Under the pieces are notes generated by a model that did not search any database, had not been told where the DNA came from, and was given only the letters and a program-made list of their open reading frames with translations. A DNA stretch of 64,000 bases from Pseudoalteromonas amylolytica (lineage in GTDB: Bacteria > Pseudomonadota > Gammaproteobacteria > Enterobacterales > Alteromonadaceae): assembly GCF_001854605.1 (NCBI RefSeq), contig NZ_MKJU01000006.1, forward strand, positions 389,641 to 453,640, read 5' to 3'. Within the stretch, counting starts at the first letter, position 1. Each line of letters starts with the position of its first letter. Both the position numbers and the translations under genes were made by a program. Positions 1 to 7,165 of the stretch are shown here, in pieces.

Positions 1-1974
1 ATAAGTGATGAGCTGGCGGCTGAGCGTGACAATTTGTATACCTCAGGGATTGTTCTCACTGCTGACAATGACTTAACCCTAGATGTTGATTTTATAGGCG
101 ACGATGATTCTCCAATTGTCACTCTCAACGAAAGTTACCACAAAGTTATTCGCTTTTGGGATGTGAATAGTTTGGGGGGAGTTGCCAATGTACCTGAAGC
201 AAGTAATAAGGATAAAGATCCAGCCAGTTTGCAACTAGCACAAAAAGCCGAAGTGGCTGATTTTGAGTTATTCCATGCGCCGTTGAAGGAGCGTGATTAC
301 CCTGAAAACTTGACCTTTAGAATCAATGAAAAGCCAGAATTGGAACAAACGAAGAATCACTTTAATTACGCAACTGGGATATTCCTAGGAATGAGCCCAG
401 AAGATGTTCGAGCCAAACTCGATGAAGTTAAACATATGAGCAAAGTAATTGGTGCGAACTATTTGTATCCCATGAAAGCGGTGATCACGGTAGAAAATAA
501 AAATGGAGAACAGTTTCAGATATACGATCAACATTACATGGAATCGAATGATTGGGGGCAACTTAGACGCCTTGCTGTTGCAGCCACCAATAGTCGACAC
601 CCTGGCTCCGTGACTGATTTAAGCACAATGGTTTTACCAACCTACATTGACAAAAAGCAATTAACTTATATAGGCGATACGCGCTGTAAGACAACAGGCA
701 ATGTTTCATATATAAAACAAAGCGACAGCTGTATTTCTTACGCTGATGGCTTTAGTGATATACAAAGCAATGAACTTACACCACGTTTTATAGCGGCAAA
801 GCTAACAGAGCGAGTCACTGAAGACAAGGTACAAAAGTTTAGCCATAAGCAAATGGTTCAAGCTGCGTCGGCCGTCTATGAAGAAGCCTTAAATTATCTA
901 TTCTCAAATAGTTTTTTAAAGAGTGATTTGGATCCAAATCTAGATGCAGTTGGGTATTTGGGTTATTTGGCCACAGTAGGGTTGACAAGCGCAGACAAAC
1001 AACAGTTTCGCACCTACCTTTCACATGTTTTCAGTGATGACGAGTTAGAAGCTATGCGCCCAGCAGCAAAAAGCTTTCCTGGGGTACACGATTTATACCT
1101 AAAAGAGTACGTTTCAGGCACAAACTGGTTTAAGGAAATCGAATCTCGCCACTATTTTTTACCTATGGGTATTTATAGACCATATTTGAGTACGTTTGCG
1201 TTTGGGGCATTTGCAGATATGGAAAAACACGCCGATTACACTAATTCACCTTATTCACTTTTGCCTGCCTATGATGCACCATTGGTTATTTTTGGTACTA
1301 TGGTTGCTGCATTGCAAACCATAGAAAAAATGGAAGGGCGAGAAGCCGCTCGTAACTTTTATGCCAAAAATGGTCATAATTATCATAAGCTTTATAAAGC
1401 TTCTTCATTAATCCTGAATCAATATGGCCAACAGTGGATCCCCGCCAGTGATAGACCTCTGCGAAGAGAGTCAATCATTTTCCATGCAGCGTATGAATAT
1501 GCGCAGCGAGCTTATCGTGCGCCAAATGATGTTTTACAGTCTTTTTGCAGCTTAGATGATACGAGCAAGAAAGCTGTATTGACAGAGGCTGAGTTTGCCG
1601 ATTGCGGTTTAGTGCAGCTACACCAAGAAGAAAGAGACATTGCAGAGCTTAAAAAGCAAGAAATTGCCCGCTTTATGCGTGTAGAAAAAACTCAAATATC
1701 AGGAGGTTGGGATGAAATATTGTTGCCTCTGATTAGTGGCCCTTTGATCGATTATGTATTTACAGGCTCATTGTTTGGTGAAGAGTTTGAAGGTTTGCTT
1801 GAGGAGTTTGCGACAACGGAAGCAAGTGAGATAGAACTAGAAACGACAGGAAGTGAGTTGGCTACAGAAGAGGAAGCAGGAGCGGGAGAAGCAACAGCGG
1901 CAGAAGAGTCAGCCTCAACTGAGCTGGGCGAAGAATTATCAGAAACTCGCTTTAGCTCTTATTGTCCCATTTAA
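1..1974 (+). CDS. Large hypothetical protein, 3' part only (5' end outside window)
   Basis: The frame is open from the first base with no stop upstream of the first internal start (a TTG at 34), so the gene begins before the window; about 657 codons are visible. I do not recognise the family. The visible part is soluble-looking and mixed alpha/beta. A helical stretch in the middle (about residues 265-520) is rich in Tyr and Phe, and is followed by a short Gly/Leu-rich hydrophobic patch and a very acidic, low-complexity Glu/Ala/Thr tail. The tail ends in SSYCPI. Only 25 nt separate its stop from the start of the deaminase-like gene, so the two are probably co-transcribed. The pairing raises the idea of a carrier or partner for the deaminase, but nothing in the sequence proves it. 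Confidence 0.75.
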   Translation: MSDELAAERDNLYTSGIVLTADNDLTLDVDFIGDDDSPIVTLNESYHKVIRFWDVNSLGGVANVPEASNKDKDPASLQLAQKAEVADFELFHAPLKERDYPENLTFRINEKPELEQTKNHFNYATGIFLGMSPEDVRAKLDEVKHMSKVIGANYLYPMKAVITVENKNGEQFQIYDQHYMESNDWGQLRRLAVAATNSRHPGSVTDLSTMVLPTYIDKKQLTYIGDTRCKTTGNVSYIKQSDSCISYADGFSDIQSNELTPRFIAAKLTERVTEDKVQKFSHKQMVQAASAVYEEALNYLFSNSFLKSDLDPNLDAVGYLGYLATVGLTSADKQQFRTYLSHVFSDDELEAMRPAAKSFPGVHDLYLKEYVSGTNWFKEIESRHYFLPMGIYRPYLSTFAFGAFADMEKHADYTNSPYSLLPAYDAPLVIFGTMVAALQTIEKMEGREAARNFYAKNGHNYHKLYKASSLILNQYGQQWIPASDRPLRRESIIFHAAYEYAQRAYRAPNDVLQSFCSLDDTSKKAVLTEAEFADCGLVQLHQEERDIAELKKQEIARFMRVEKTQISGGWDEILLPLISGPLIDYVFTGSLFGEEFEGLLEEFATTEASEIELETTGSELATEEEAGAGEATAAEESASTELGEELSETRFSSYCPI

Positions 1975-1999
1975 TTTGCAATCATTGAGGAGTTTTATT

Positions 2000-2848
2000 A
2001 TGAATAACAAATTGTGTTTAATCGCTTTCCTTTACTTAACTTCTTTTCAATCCTACGCAGTAGGTCAAGCCGGATGCGCATTACCAAATGCTGGAAAAGA
2101 AATAGCGGAGGGGGAAGTTTTTGGCAACACGCCACTTACTGAAGATGAACAGTTTAGAAAAGCTGTTTCTCTAGAAGGGCAATATTGGTCTAATAGCAAA
2201 GCAGCTAATCCACAGGCAAAAATTGGGTTGCTGAGTAATGCTAAAACAAATAATGCGGCTGCTTATGCTAGAGCTAAAATCAACGTTGGAGGCCTTGAGG
2301 GTTTTGAGGAAGCTGAGGATGGTATATATCAAACCTCAGGTAATATTAATATTAACGTTAAATATGGCAGTGTGAAAAATGAAAGCTGGATCACAACTGT
2401 GAATTCTGATACTCCTGGCGAGTTTGAGTTTCGTATAAACAATGTAAACAAGTATATGGAGCGACTGGAAAAAGAGTATGCTGTAGCAGGACAGAGTGTT
2501 GGGAAGATTTCAGGAACAAGGGTTAATCCATTAACTCGAAAATTTATTCAAGAATATCTAACATTTAGCGATGATGGGTTGCCATTTGAGGAGGGAGGGC
2601 GCTTGCTAAATGAAGTAAGTGGCTTGCCTGGGATGCATGCCGAGGTATTGGCGTTTAATGATATGGTTAACATAGCAGAAGAGTATGGGGTAACACTTAC
2701 TGAGGAAGAGCTGAGTAGAATCACAATTGCAACGGTTCGAGTCAGTAAACTACCATTAAAAACGGGGTTTGATTTCACCGCTTGCCCTAATTGCTCTGGT
2801 ATTCTAAATCGAACAGGTGTATCTATTATAACCAATGATCCGCTTTAA
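2000..2848 (+). CDS. Exported YwqJ-like nucleic-acid deaminase-fold protein (candidate toxin)
   Basis: 282 aa. The frame is open further upstream to 1853, but the ATG at 2000 has a ribosome site (TGAGGAG, 1986-1992) and opens a clear signal peptide (MNNKLCLIAFLYL...QSYA), so I chose it. The C-terminal third carries the zinc-deaminase signature: GMHAEVLAFND with His213 and Glu215, then TACPNCSGIL with Cys262 and Cys265. The spacing and the 'PGMHAEV ... CPNCSGIL' wording match the YwqJ-type deaminase families described as polymorphic toxin tips. The middle (residues about 60-200) has no recognised domain. Most such deaminases sit at the C-terminus of RHS, CDI or WXG carriers; here the domain is a short stand-alone exported protein behind an unrelated large gene. 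The substrate (DNA, RNA or nucleotide) cannot be told. The fold call is fairly secure, the toxin role is inference. Confidence 0.7.
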   Translation: MNNKLCLIAFLYLTSFQSYAVGQAGCALPNAGKEIAEGEVFGNTPLTEDEQFRKAVSLEGQYWSNSKAANPQAKIGLLSNAKTNNAAAYARAKINVGGLEGFEEAEDGIYQTSGNININVKYGSVKNESWITTVNSDTPGEFEFRINNVNKYMERLEKEYAVAGQSVGKISGTRVNPLTRKFIQEYLTFSDDGLPFEEGGRLLNEVSGLPGMHAEVLAFNDMVNIAEEYGVTLTEEELSRITIATVRVSKLPLKTGFDFTACPNCSGILNRTGVSIITNDPL

Positions 2849-2882
2849 TATCGTGCCAATAACTATAACAGCTTGACTAGGG

Positions 2883-2930
2883 GCTGATGATGTTTTCTGT
2901 ATATATCTTGCTCAGTAAAACATCATCAGC
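2883..2930. repeat. 14-bp perfect inverted repeat downstream of the deaminase gene
   Basis: GCTGATGATGTTTT (2883-2896) and its exact complement AAAACATCATCAGC (2917-2930) flank a 20-nt AT-rich loop. It lies 34 bp after the deaminase stop. No T-run follows on the plus strand, so it is a weak terminator at best. Directly downstream a second stem (2950-2959 with 2977-2986, GCGATGCCAT and complement) is followed by a run of seven T's and is a better intrinsic terminator for the deaminase transcript. Confidence 0.6.
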
Positions 2931-2949
2931 CACATTAACATCAATGCTA

Positions 2950-2997
2950 GCGATGCCATGCTGGCGTAATTCCTTTATGGCATCGCATATTTTTTTG
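2950..2997 (+). terminator. Probable intrinsic terminator after the deaminase gene
   Basis: A 10-bp perfect stem, GCGATGCCAT (2950-2959) with ATGGCATCGC (2977-2986), is followed by ATATTTTTTT. The loop is long (17 nt), which lowers confidence. Confidence 0.45.
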
Positions 2998-3049
2998 AAA
3001 TAGCAATATCATGTTTAACTTTCGCAAATGCATTTTTAACCAAATGAAG
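2975..3049 (-). pseudogene. Possible IS5-family transposase C-terminal scrap
   Basis: On the minus strand this stretch translates as LHLVKNAFAKVKHDIAISKK followed by YAMP and a stop. It resembles the 'HLVENxFxKxKxxRxIATRYDK' block near the C-terminus of IS5-family (IS427-type) transposases, and matches the clearer remnant at 13612-13797 in the same block. Only 24 codons are recognisable and no inverted-repeat ends are visible, so this is a decayed fragment. It overlaps the terminator-like hairpin. Confidence 0.35.
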
Positions 3050-3121
3050 ATTAAAAAAAACAGCCACTAAAGCTCAGCAGTCGCTAGGAGGTTATGGCTA
3101 CCTTGAGTTATTAATATATGC

Positions 3122-3463
3122 GTGCCGTTAAATCTAAATAAGGGAGTAGGTTACATAGTGATAGATGAAAATGAATTTCCAGTAGTAGGAGCACGGGCCT
3201 GCGATATGGGATCACCAAGAGAATATACCGAGCATATGTACGAAGTCTATTTTGAAGTGGGTGAACATGAAAATATGGCCCTACGCACTTTTGAAGAATA
3301 CCTAGGTCCTGATCGGTTAGGGTTTATCACGCCGATGGATCATGGTTATTTGCTCAAAGTGCCGCTGCAAGCTGTGCCAGACCTAGTCATATCATTGAGT
3401 GAAAAGAACATTGCCGTGTATCAAGTGGTGCGTTTTGCGCGTTCGAAGGAGGTTTGGCGGTAA
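3122..3463 (+). CDS. Hypothetical 113-aa protein (possible partner of the deaminase locus)
   Basis: The GTG start at 3122 gives a small acidic protein without signal peptide or membrane segment. I do not recognise it. A strong Shine-Dalgarno (TAGGAGG, 3085-3091) precedes an ATG at 3094 that reads only MATLSY before a stop, in a different frame. The original start may therefore have been at 3094, with a one-base indel between 3094 and 3122 breaking the N-terminus. Lying on the same strand just after a deaminase-toxin candidate, it is in the usual place for an immunity protein, but that is position-only inference. A dispersed palindromic repeat begins right after its stop. Confidence 0.5.
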   Translation: MPLNLNKGVGYIVIDENEFPVVGARACDMGSPREYTEHMYEVYFEVGEHENMALRTFEEYLGPDRLGFITPMDHGYLLKVPLQAVPDLVISLSEKNIAVYQVVRFARSKEVWR

Positions 3464-3467
3464 GCCA

Positions 3468-3547
3468 CTGGATGGCGGCTTTTTACTTAACTAACCTACC
3501 GAGGCACCGGAGTAGGTCGGTTAAGTGCCAAAGCCTCACCACCCGAC
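3468..3547. repeat. REP-like dispersed palindromic element, copy A (diverged)
   Basis: It contains TGGATGGCGGCTT, then AACTAACCTACC, then GTAGGTCGGTTAAG and CCACCCGACA: two arms pointing in opposite directions, the same layout as the element at 28453-28530. Copies or half-copies also lie at 42053-42089 and 42697-42732. An open frame at 3454-3717 running through it looks non-coding. Confidence 0.7.
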
Positions 3548-3630
3548 ATGGATTGTCGTTAATTTCGAATATGAAGTTAAGTCACTTCTACGAGGCAATT
3601 GAATACAAATTACTAATCAACATAAATCTT

Positions 3631-4151
3631 CTAAAGCCCACCAATCACGCTTTCAAGTTTTTGATTAAACGCTTCTCATGTCACTTGTTCATTTGGGGCA
3701 TCAAAGTTGTCGAATAAGCTGGGTAATGACAGGGCACCTTTTACGTTGGCCGCAAAATATGGGGCGGACTCGTTGGCTGCTTTTAGTACACTTTGTGCGC
3801 CGCCTTGACCGGGTGAAGTAGACAGCATGATCACCGATTTATTTTGAAATACTTTCTTATCAATACGAGACGTCCAATCAAACACGTTTTTGTAGGCAGC
3901 GGAGTAGGTGCCGTTATGTTCAGCGAATGAAGCTACGATAACATTGGCATCACCGATGGCCTGATAGAGGTTATGCGCAAGTTGTGGGATGCCGCCTTCT
4001 TTTTCCCTGTCGCCACTAAAGATGGGCATTTCAAAATCATGGATATTGAGCGACGAAACCTCTGCTAGGGGAGCTGCTTTGCGACATATAAAGCCAATCT
4101 CTTGTTGATAGAGCTTTTATTATTGCTTGCTGAGAAAGCTAGTACTTTCAT
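3631..4151 (-). pseudogene. NADPH-dependent FMN reductase (YieF/ChrR-like), frameshifted and with in-frame stop
   Basis: From ATG at 4151 the minus strand reads MKVLAFSASNNKSSINKRLA, the flavodoxin-like FMN-binding loop of NAD(P)H-dependent FMN reductases (usual length about 175-185 aa). Near 4065-4075 the frame hits a stop. One base over, it resumes as PLAEVSSLNIHDFEMPIFSG and continues with SFAEHNGTYSAAYKNVFDW and MLSTSPGQGGAQSVL, family hallmarks. It then reads a TGA at 3676-3678, after which EAFNQKLESVIGGL and a stop (3631-3633) complete the expected C-terminus. Total length is 521 nt, one base short of 174 codons. Two independent lesions argue for a dead gene rather than a single sequencing error. 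Confidence 0.85.
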
Positions 4152-4460
4152 ATTTAATTCCTTATAGATCAGAATTTTATTTTTAATTGGTTGCCACTTT
4201 AAAACCTCAGCTTAACTTAAGGTCAATGAATAAATTTAGTTTTTAAAGTTAAAGGCGTGACAACTTTGGAAGTAAGCGGATGACGTCACGAAACGTTATT
4301 TGACGCGTGTCTGGCATAACTGTAACTATTGTATACAATATATCTTGTGGTGTCGTCTTATTTTAATATATGAAGTACTGATCGCACCGCAGATATACAA
4401 CAAAGCGCACATAACAAACTTGAGTCATGTGCGCTGATACAACTAGGTAGAGGGACTCTA
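4152..4460. promoter_or_regulatory. Intergenic region upstream of the chitinase
   Basis: 309 bp between the divergent reductase pseudogene and the chitinase. It is AT-rich and holds a CGTCA-type dyad (TGACGTCA, 4281-4288), but I see no recognisable operator. A usable ribosome site (AGAGGGA) precedes the chitinase start at 4461. Confidence 0.3.
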
Positions 4461-5918
4461 ATGAAATTATCAAACAGTAAGCGGGCTAACCTATTGAGTA
4501 CGATACTTCTGTCTGTCACAGCTTCCGCTTGTGCAAAAGCAGACTATCCGTACTTTACTGGCACCCATCAAAAGTTTAAGCAAACCAGCAACAAGGTAGT
4601 GGGCACTTACATTGCCAATTGGTCTAACCCCAGCATCATTGATGATGTGCCGGGTGATAACTTAACACATGTTTTGTATGCATTTTTGCGGGCTTGTGGG
4701 CCAGGAGAAAGGCCAAATGATGCAACTGTATGTGCGAACAAAGCTGACTTTCAATTAGCTGAAGATAGCACCACAGTAGATAAGCAATTTGCGCCTAAGT
4801 TTTTACAATTAAAGCAAAAGTATCCACATTTAAAAATACTGCCATCGGTGGGAGGTTGGGGTGGCTCAGGCACCTTCGCACCCATGGCGAAAAATGCACA
4901 GTCGAGGCAAGTATTTGTCCAGTCAGTGGTCAGTTACCTTAAAACACATCGTGCTTTTGATGGTATCGATATTGATTGGGAGTGGCCAAGCACGATAGAG
5001 GAAGGTGGTCACTATGCTGACCTTATGCAAGATTTAAGAGCTGCATTCGATGTGCTTGAAAGCGAATTAGGACGAGAGTACGTCATTACCAGTGCAATTG
5101 GAACGCACAAAAATAACGTGAAGAATATTGATTATGAGCGTGCAGCGCCTTACCTCGATCATATATTTTTAATGACTTATGACTTTTTTGGTGGCTGGTC
5201 TAAAAACAACATCGGTCATCATACTGCCTTAGATGCCCATGGTGAGAATAGCGTGCCACACGGCGTAAAACAAGGCGTGCAAAACTTGCTGGATAGAAGC
5301 GTACCCGCTGACAAATTGGTTGTGGGTGTGGCGAAATATGCTCGTGGTTTTGATGGCGTGAGTTTAAGCGCATCGGGCACACACATTGGTGGACGCGCAA
5401 CTGGTTTATTTCCAAAAGCTGTTCAGTCATGGGATGAAGAGGGCGTTGGTACCTATAAGCGCATAGTGAATGAAGTGATAGGTGCCAACGGTCAGGGTAT
5501 TAATGGCTTTAGTATCCATTATGATGCAGATTGCGATTGCTACTATGCATGGCGAGACAGTGACAAAGCTTTTGTTGGTTTCGACCATCCCGCAAGCGTG
5601 ATCAGTAAAGCCAACTTTGTATTAACGCATCATTTAGGCGGCATATTTGCGTGGGAATACGCACAAGACAACGGTGATATTTTGAGTGCCATGAATTATG
5701 GTGTGGGTAATCAGTGGTTTGGTCAATCTGATCCTGATGATGGCGTTGGCGCATGTAAAGGGATAGAAAGCTGGCAAGCCGATGACGTTTACCGCAAAGG
5801 CAACCGTGTTTACGTCGACAACGGTTTGTATGAAGCTAAGTGGTATACGAAAAACCATCATCCAGAACAATACTCTGGTCCATGGCAAGTTTGGCGTTTT
5901 ATTAGCACCTGTCAGTAG
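4461..5918 (+). CDS. Secreted GH18 chitinase with C-terminal CBM5/12
   Basis: 485 aa. Signal peptide (residues 1 to about 27, ending ACAKA), then a family-18 glycoside hydrolase TIM barrel. The catalytic DxxDxDxE motif is intact: DGIDIDWEW with Asp167, Asp170, Asp172 and the acid Glu174. SVGGWGGSG (substrate-binding strand) and MTYDFFGGW also fit GH18. The last about 52 residues (WQADDVYRKGNRVYV ... WQVWRFISTC) form a CBM5/12 chitin-binding module with its Trp/Tyr face and two Cys. The enzyme would cleave beta-1,4 GlcNAc links in chitin outside the cell. It is monocistronic: a terminator follows 10 nt after the stop. The same CBM type caps two proteases at 30-34 kb, suggesting a shared chitin-rich target. 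Confidence 0.95.
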   Translation: MKLSNSKRANLLSTILLSVTASACAKADYPYFTGTHQKFKQTSNKVVGTYIANWSNPSIIDDVPGDNLTHVLYAFLRACGPGERPNDATVCANKADFQLAEDSTTVDKQFAPKFLQLKQKYPHLKILPSVGGWGGSGTFAPMAKNAQSRQVFVQSVVSYLKTHRAFDGIDIDWEWPSTIEEGGHYADLMQDLRAAFDVLESELGREYVITSAIGTHKNNVKNIDYERAAPYLDHIFLMTYDFFGGWSKNNIGHHTALDAHGENSVPHGVKQGVQNLLDRSVPADKLVVGVAKYARGFDGVSLSASGTHIGGRATGLFPKAVQSWDEEGVGTYKRIVNEVIGANGQGINGFSIHYDADCDCYYAWRDSDKAFVGFDHPASVISKANFVLTHHLGGIFAWEYAQDNGDILSAMNYGVGNQWFGQSDPDDGVGACKGIESWQADDVYRKGNRVYVDNGLYEAKWYTKNHHPEQYSGPWQVWRFISTCQ

Positions 5919-5928
5919 AGATAAAAAA

Positions 5929-5952
5929 TAGCCCGAGGTTGTCGGGCTAATT
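5929..5952 (+). terminator. Intrinsic terminator of the chitinase gene
   Basis: The 8-bp stem TAGCCCGA (5929-5936) / TCGGGCTA (5942-5949), with a 5-nt loop, is followed by ATTTC. Confidence 0.8.
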
Positions 5953-6145
5953 TCTTGCATAAGCAACAGATGCAAGTAACTACTTGTGACTTTGGTGTTA
6001 AGTTAACTTAGTATCGGTGTACTTCAACTTTTTGTATGCCTCAGATTGCTACATTTTACTTGTGAGACAAGGTGTTGATAGCGAGGTTAACAATCACAAG
6101 TTTAGTGCACCACATCAATTGGATTAAAAACAATAAAATGCATAA

Positions 6146-6883
6146 GAATATTTTGCGTTGAATCGATATGTACTCATTTCTGCCATTGTGATGTTCATTG
6201 CATGCATTGATGCCTTTGGTGGAGTACTTGGATTTTGGTCCATAACTCACCTAGATGAACGCATGGTCATTTAGCTTTTGAACTAAGCACATTAACCTTG
6301 TTGTTGGTCAGCAGTTTGTTACTTAGAAATAAACTTAAGTTTGGTACCGAGATTTATAAATTAGCGTGGTTATGCACGCTATCAATAACAGTGTGTATGT
6401 TTGGCGATATTGTTAATTTTCATCTGAGTCAAACTTTCTATGTCCACTCAAATGTGGTTAAGCATGATTATTTAATCGACTCATTTATATTCTTTGCACC
6501 AGGATATGCTTTATTACTGGCTGCAGTGCGAGAGTATTGTTGTGTATTTACTCACCTAGTGTTATCACTTTTGTTGCTTTGCTGGCATTTATTGTCGCTG
6601 CGCTTTGTTATAGCAATATGTTTACTTCAGACAGTGGTCGTACTTTATCTCTCTTTCTTTTGCATATAGCCTGTTAATTTCATTGCCTGCATGTGCTGCT
6701 ATATTACAGCTGTTGAGTCCTTTTGGGCGAAGATACTGGTTACTGGCGTTAGGTCTTGCGTTAGTCACGATTGCAGATGCCATTATTGGTGCGTTTTGGA
6801 TATTTGGTAACAATAGTGCAGGTTTTTTCCACTCGCACGAGAAATTAATTGGATACTATATATTGCGTCGCAAAGCATCATGA
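6146..6883 (+). pseudogene. Decayed polytopic membrane protein gene
   Basis: Three consecutive open pieces in different frames read like one membrane protein. 6146-6274 gives RYVLISAIVMFIACIDAFGG. 6275-6669 gives LAWLCTLSITVCMFGDIVNF, DYLIDSFIFFAPGYALLLA and further hydrophobic helices. About 6660-6883 gives RRYWLLALGLALVTIADAII and a short polar tail. At least two frameshifts are needed to join them. The hydrophobic pattern (seven or more helices) recalls the membrane sensor half of signalling proteins, but no signalling domain follows and I cannot name a family. No intact start is visible. It may once have been a sensor; now it is probably non-functional. Confidence 0.55.
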
Positions 6884-7165
6884 TCCACTTACCACGGGTG
6901 GTAGCTGCGACTAATCTACTTGAAGCAGAGCCTTTGCGTGGTCAGTGAGAATGAAGGTTGGTCTGGTGCTTTTGTTCATATAGTAATGCAGACGTTAGCT
7001 GAAAAAAGGGCAAGCTATCAGGGCTGCCCTTCAAAAGGATAAAAGTAGTATAATTTGCAGTTAAATTGAGCTTATCTTGAACCACTAAAAAATAGTAACA
7101 TCGGAGATGAGCTAAGCTATTGATATAAAGCCTTTGTCATGTTTACTATCCCAGCTTCAAGTAAG
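6884..7165. other. Intergenic stretch between the decayed gene and the metzincin gene
   Basis: Nothing coding is seen. AGGGCA/TGCCCT arms near 7007-7030 could form a hairpin; since it lies about 135 bp past the metzincin stop, it might act as its terminator on the minus strand. Confidence 0.25.

Noticed and set aside
1853..2848. 331-codon frame starting at a GTG inside the first gene
   Set aside because: The ATG at 2000 has a ribosome site and starts a signal peptide; the upstream 49 codons overlap another gene and read as basic low-complexity sequence.
4461..4545. Lipoprotein signal in the chitinase (TASAC)
   Set aside because: The residue three before Cys is Ala rather than Leu/Val/Ile, and a normal signal-peptidase-I site (AKA before DYPYF) follows.
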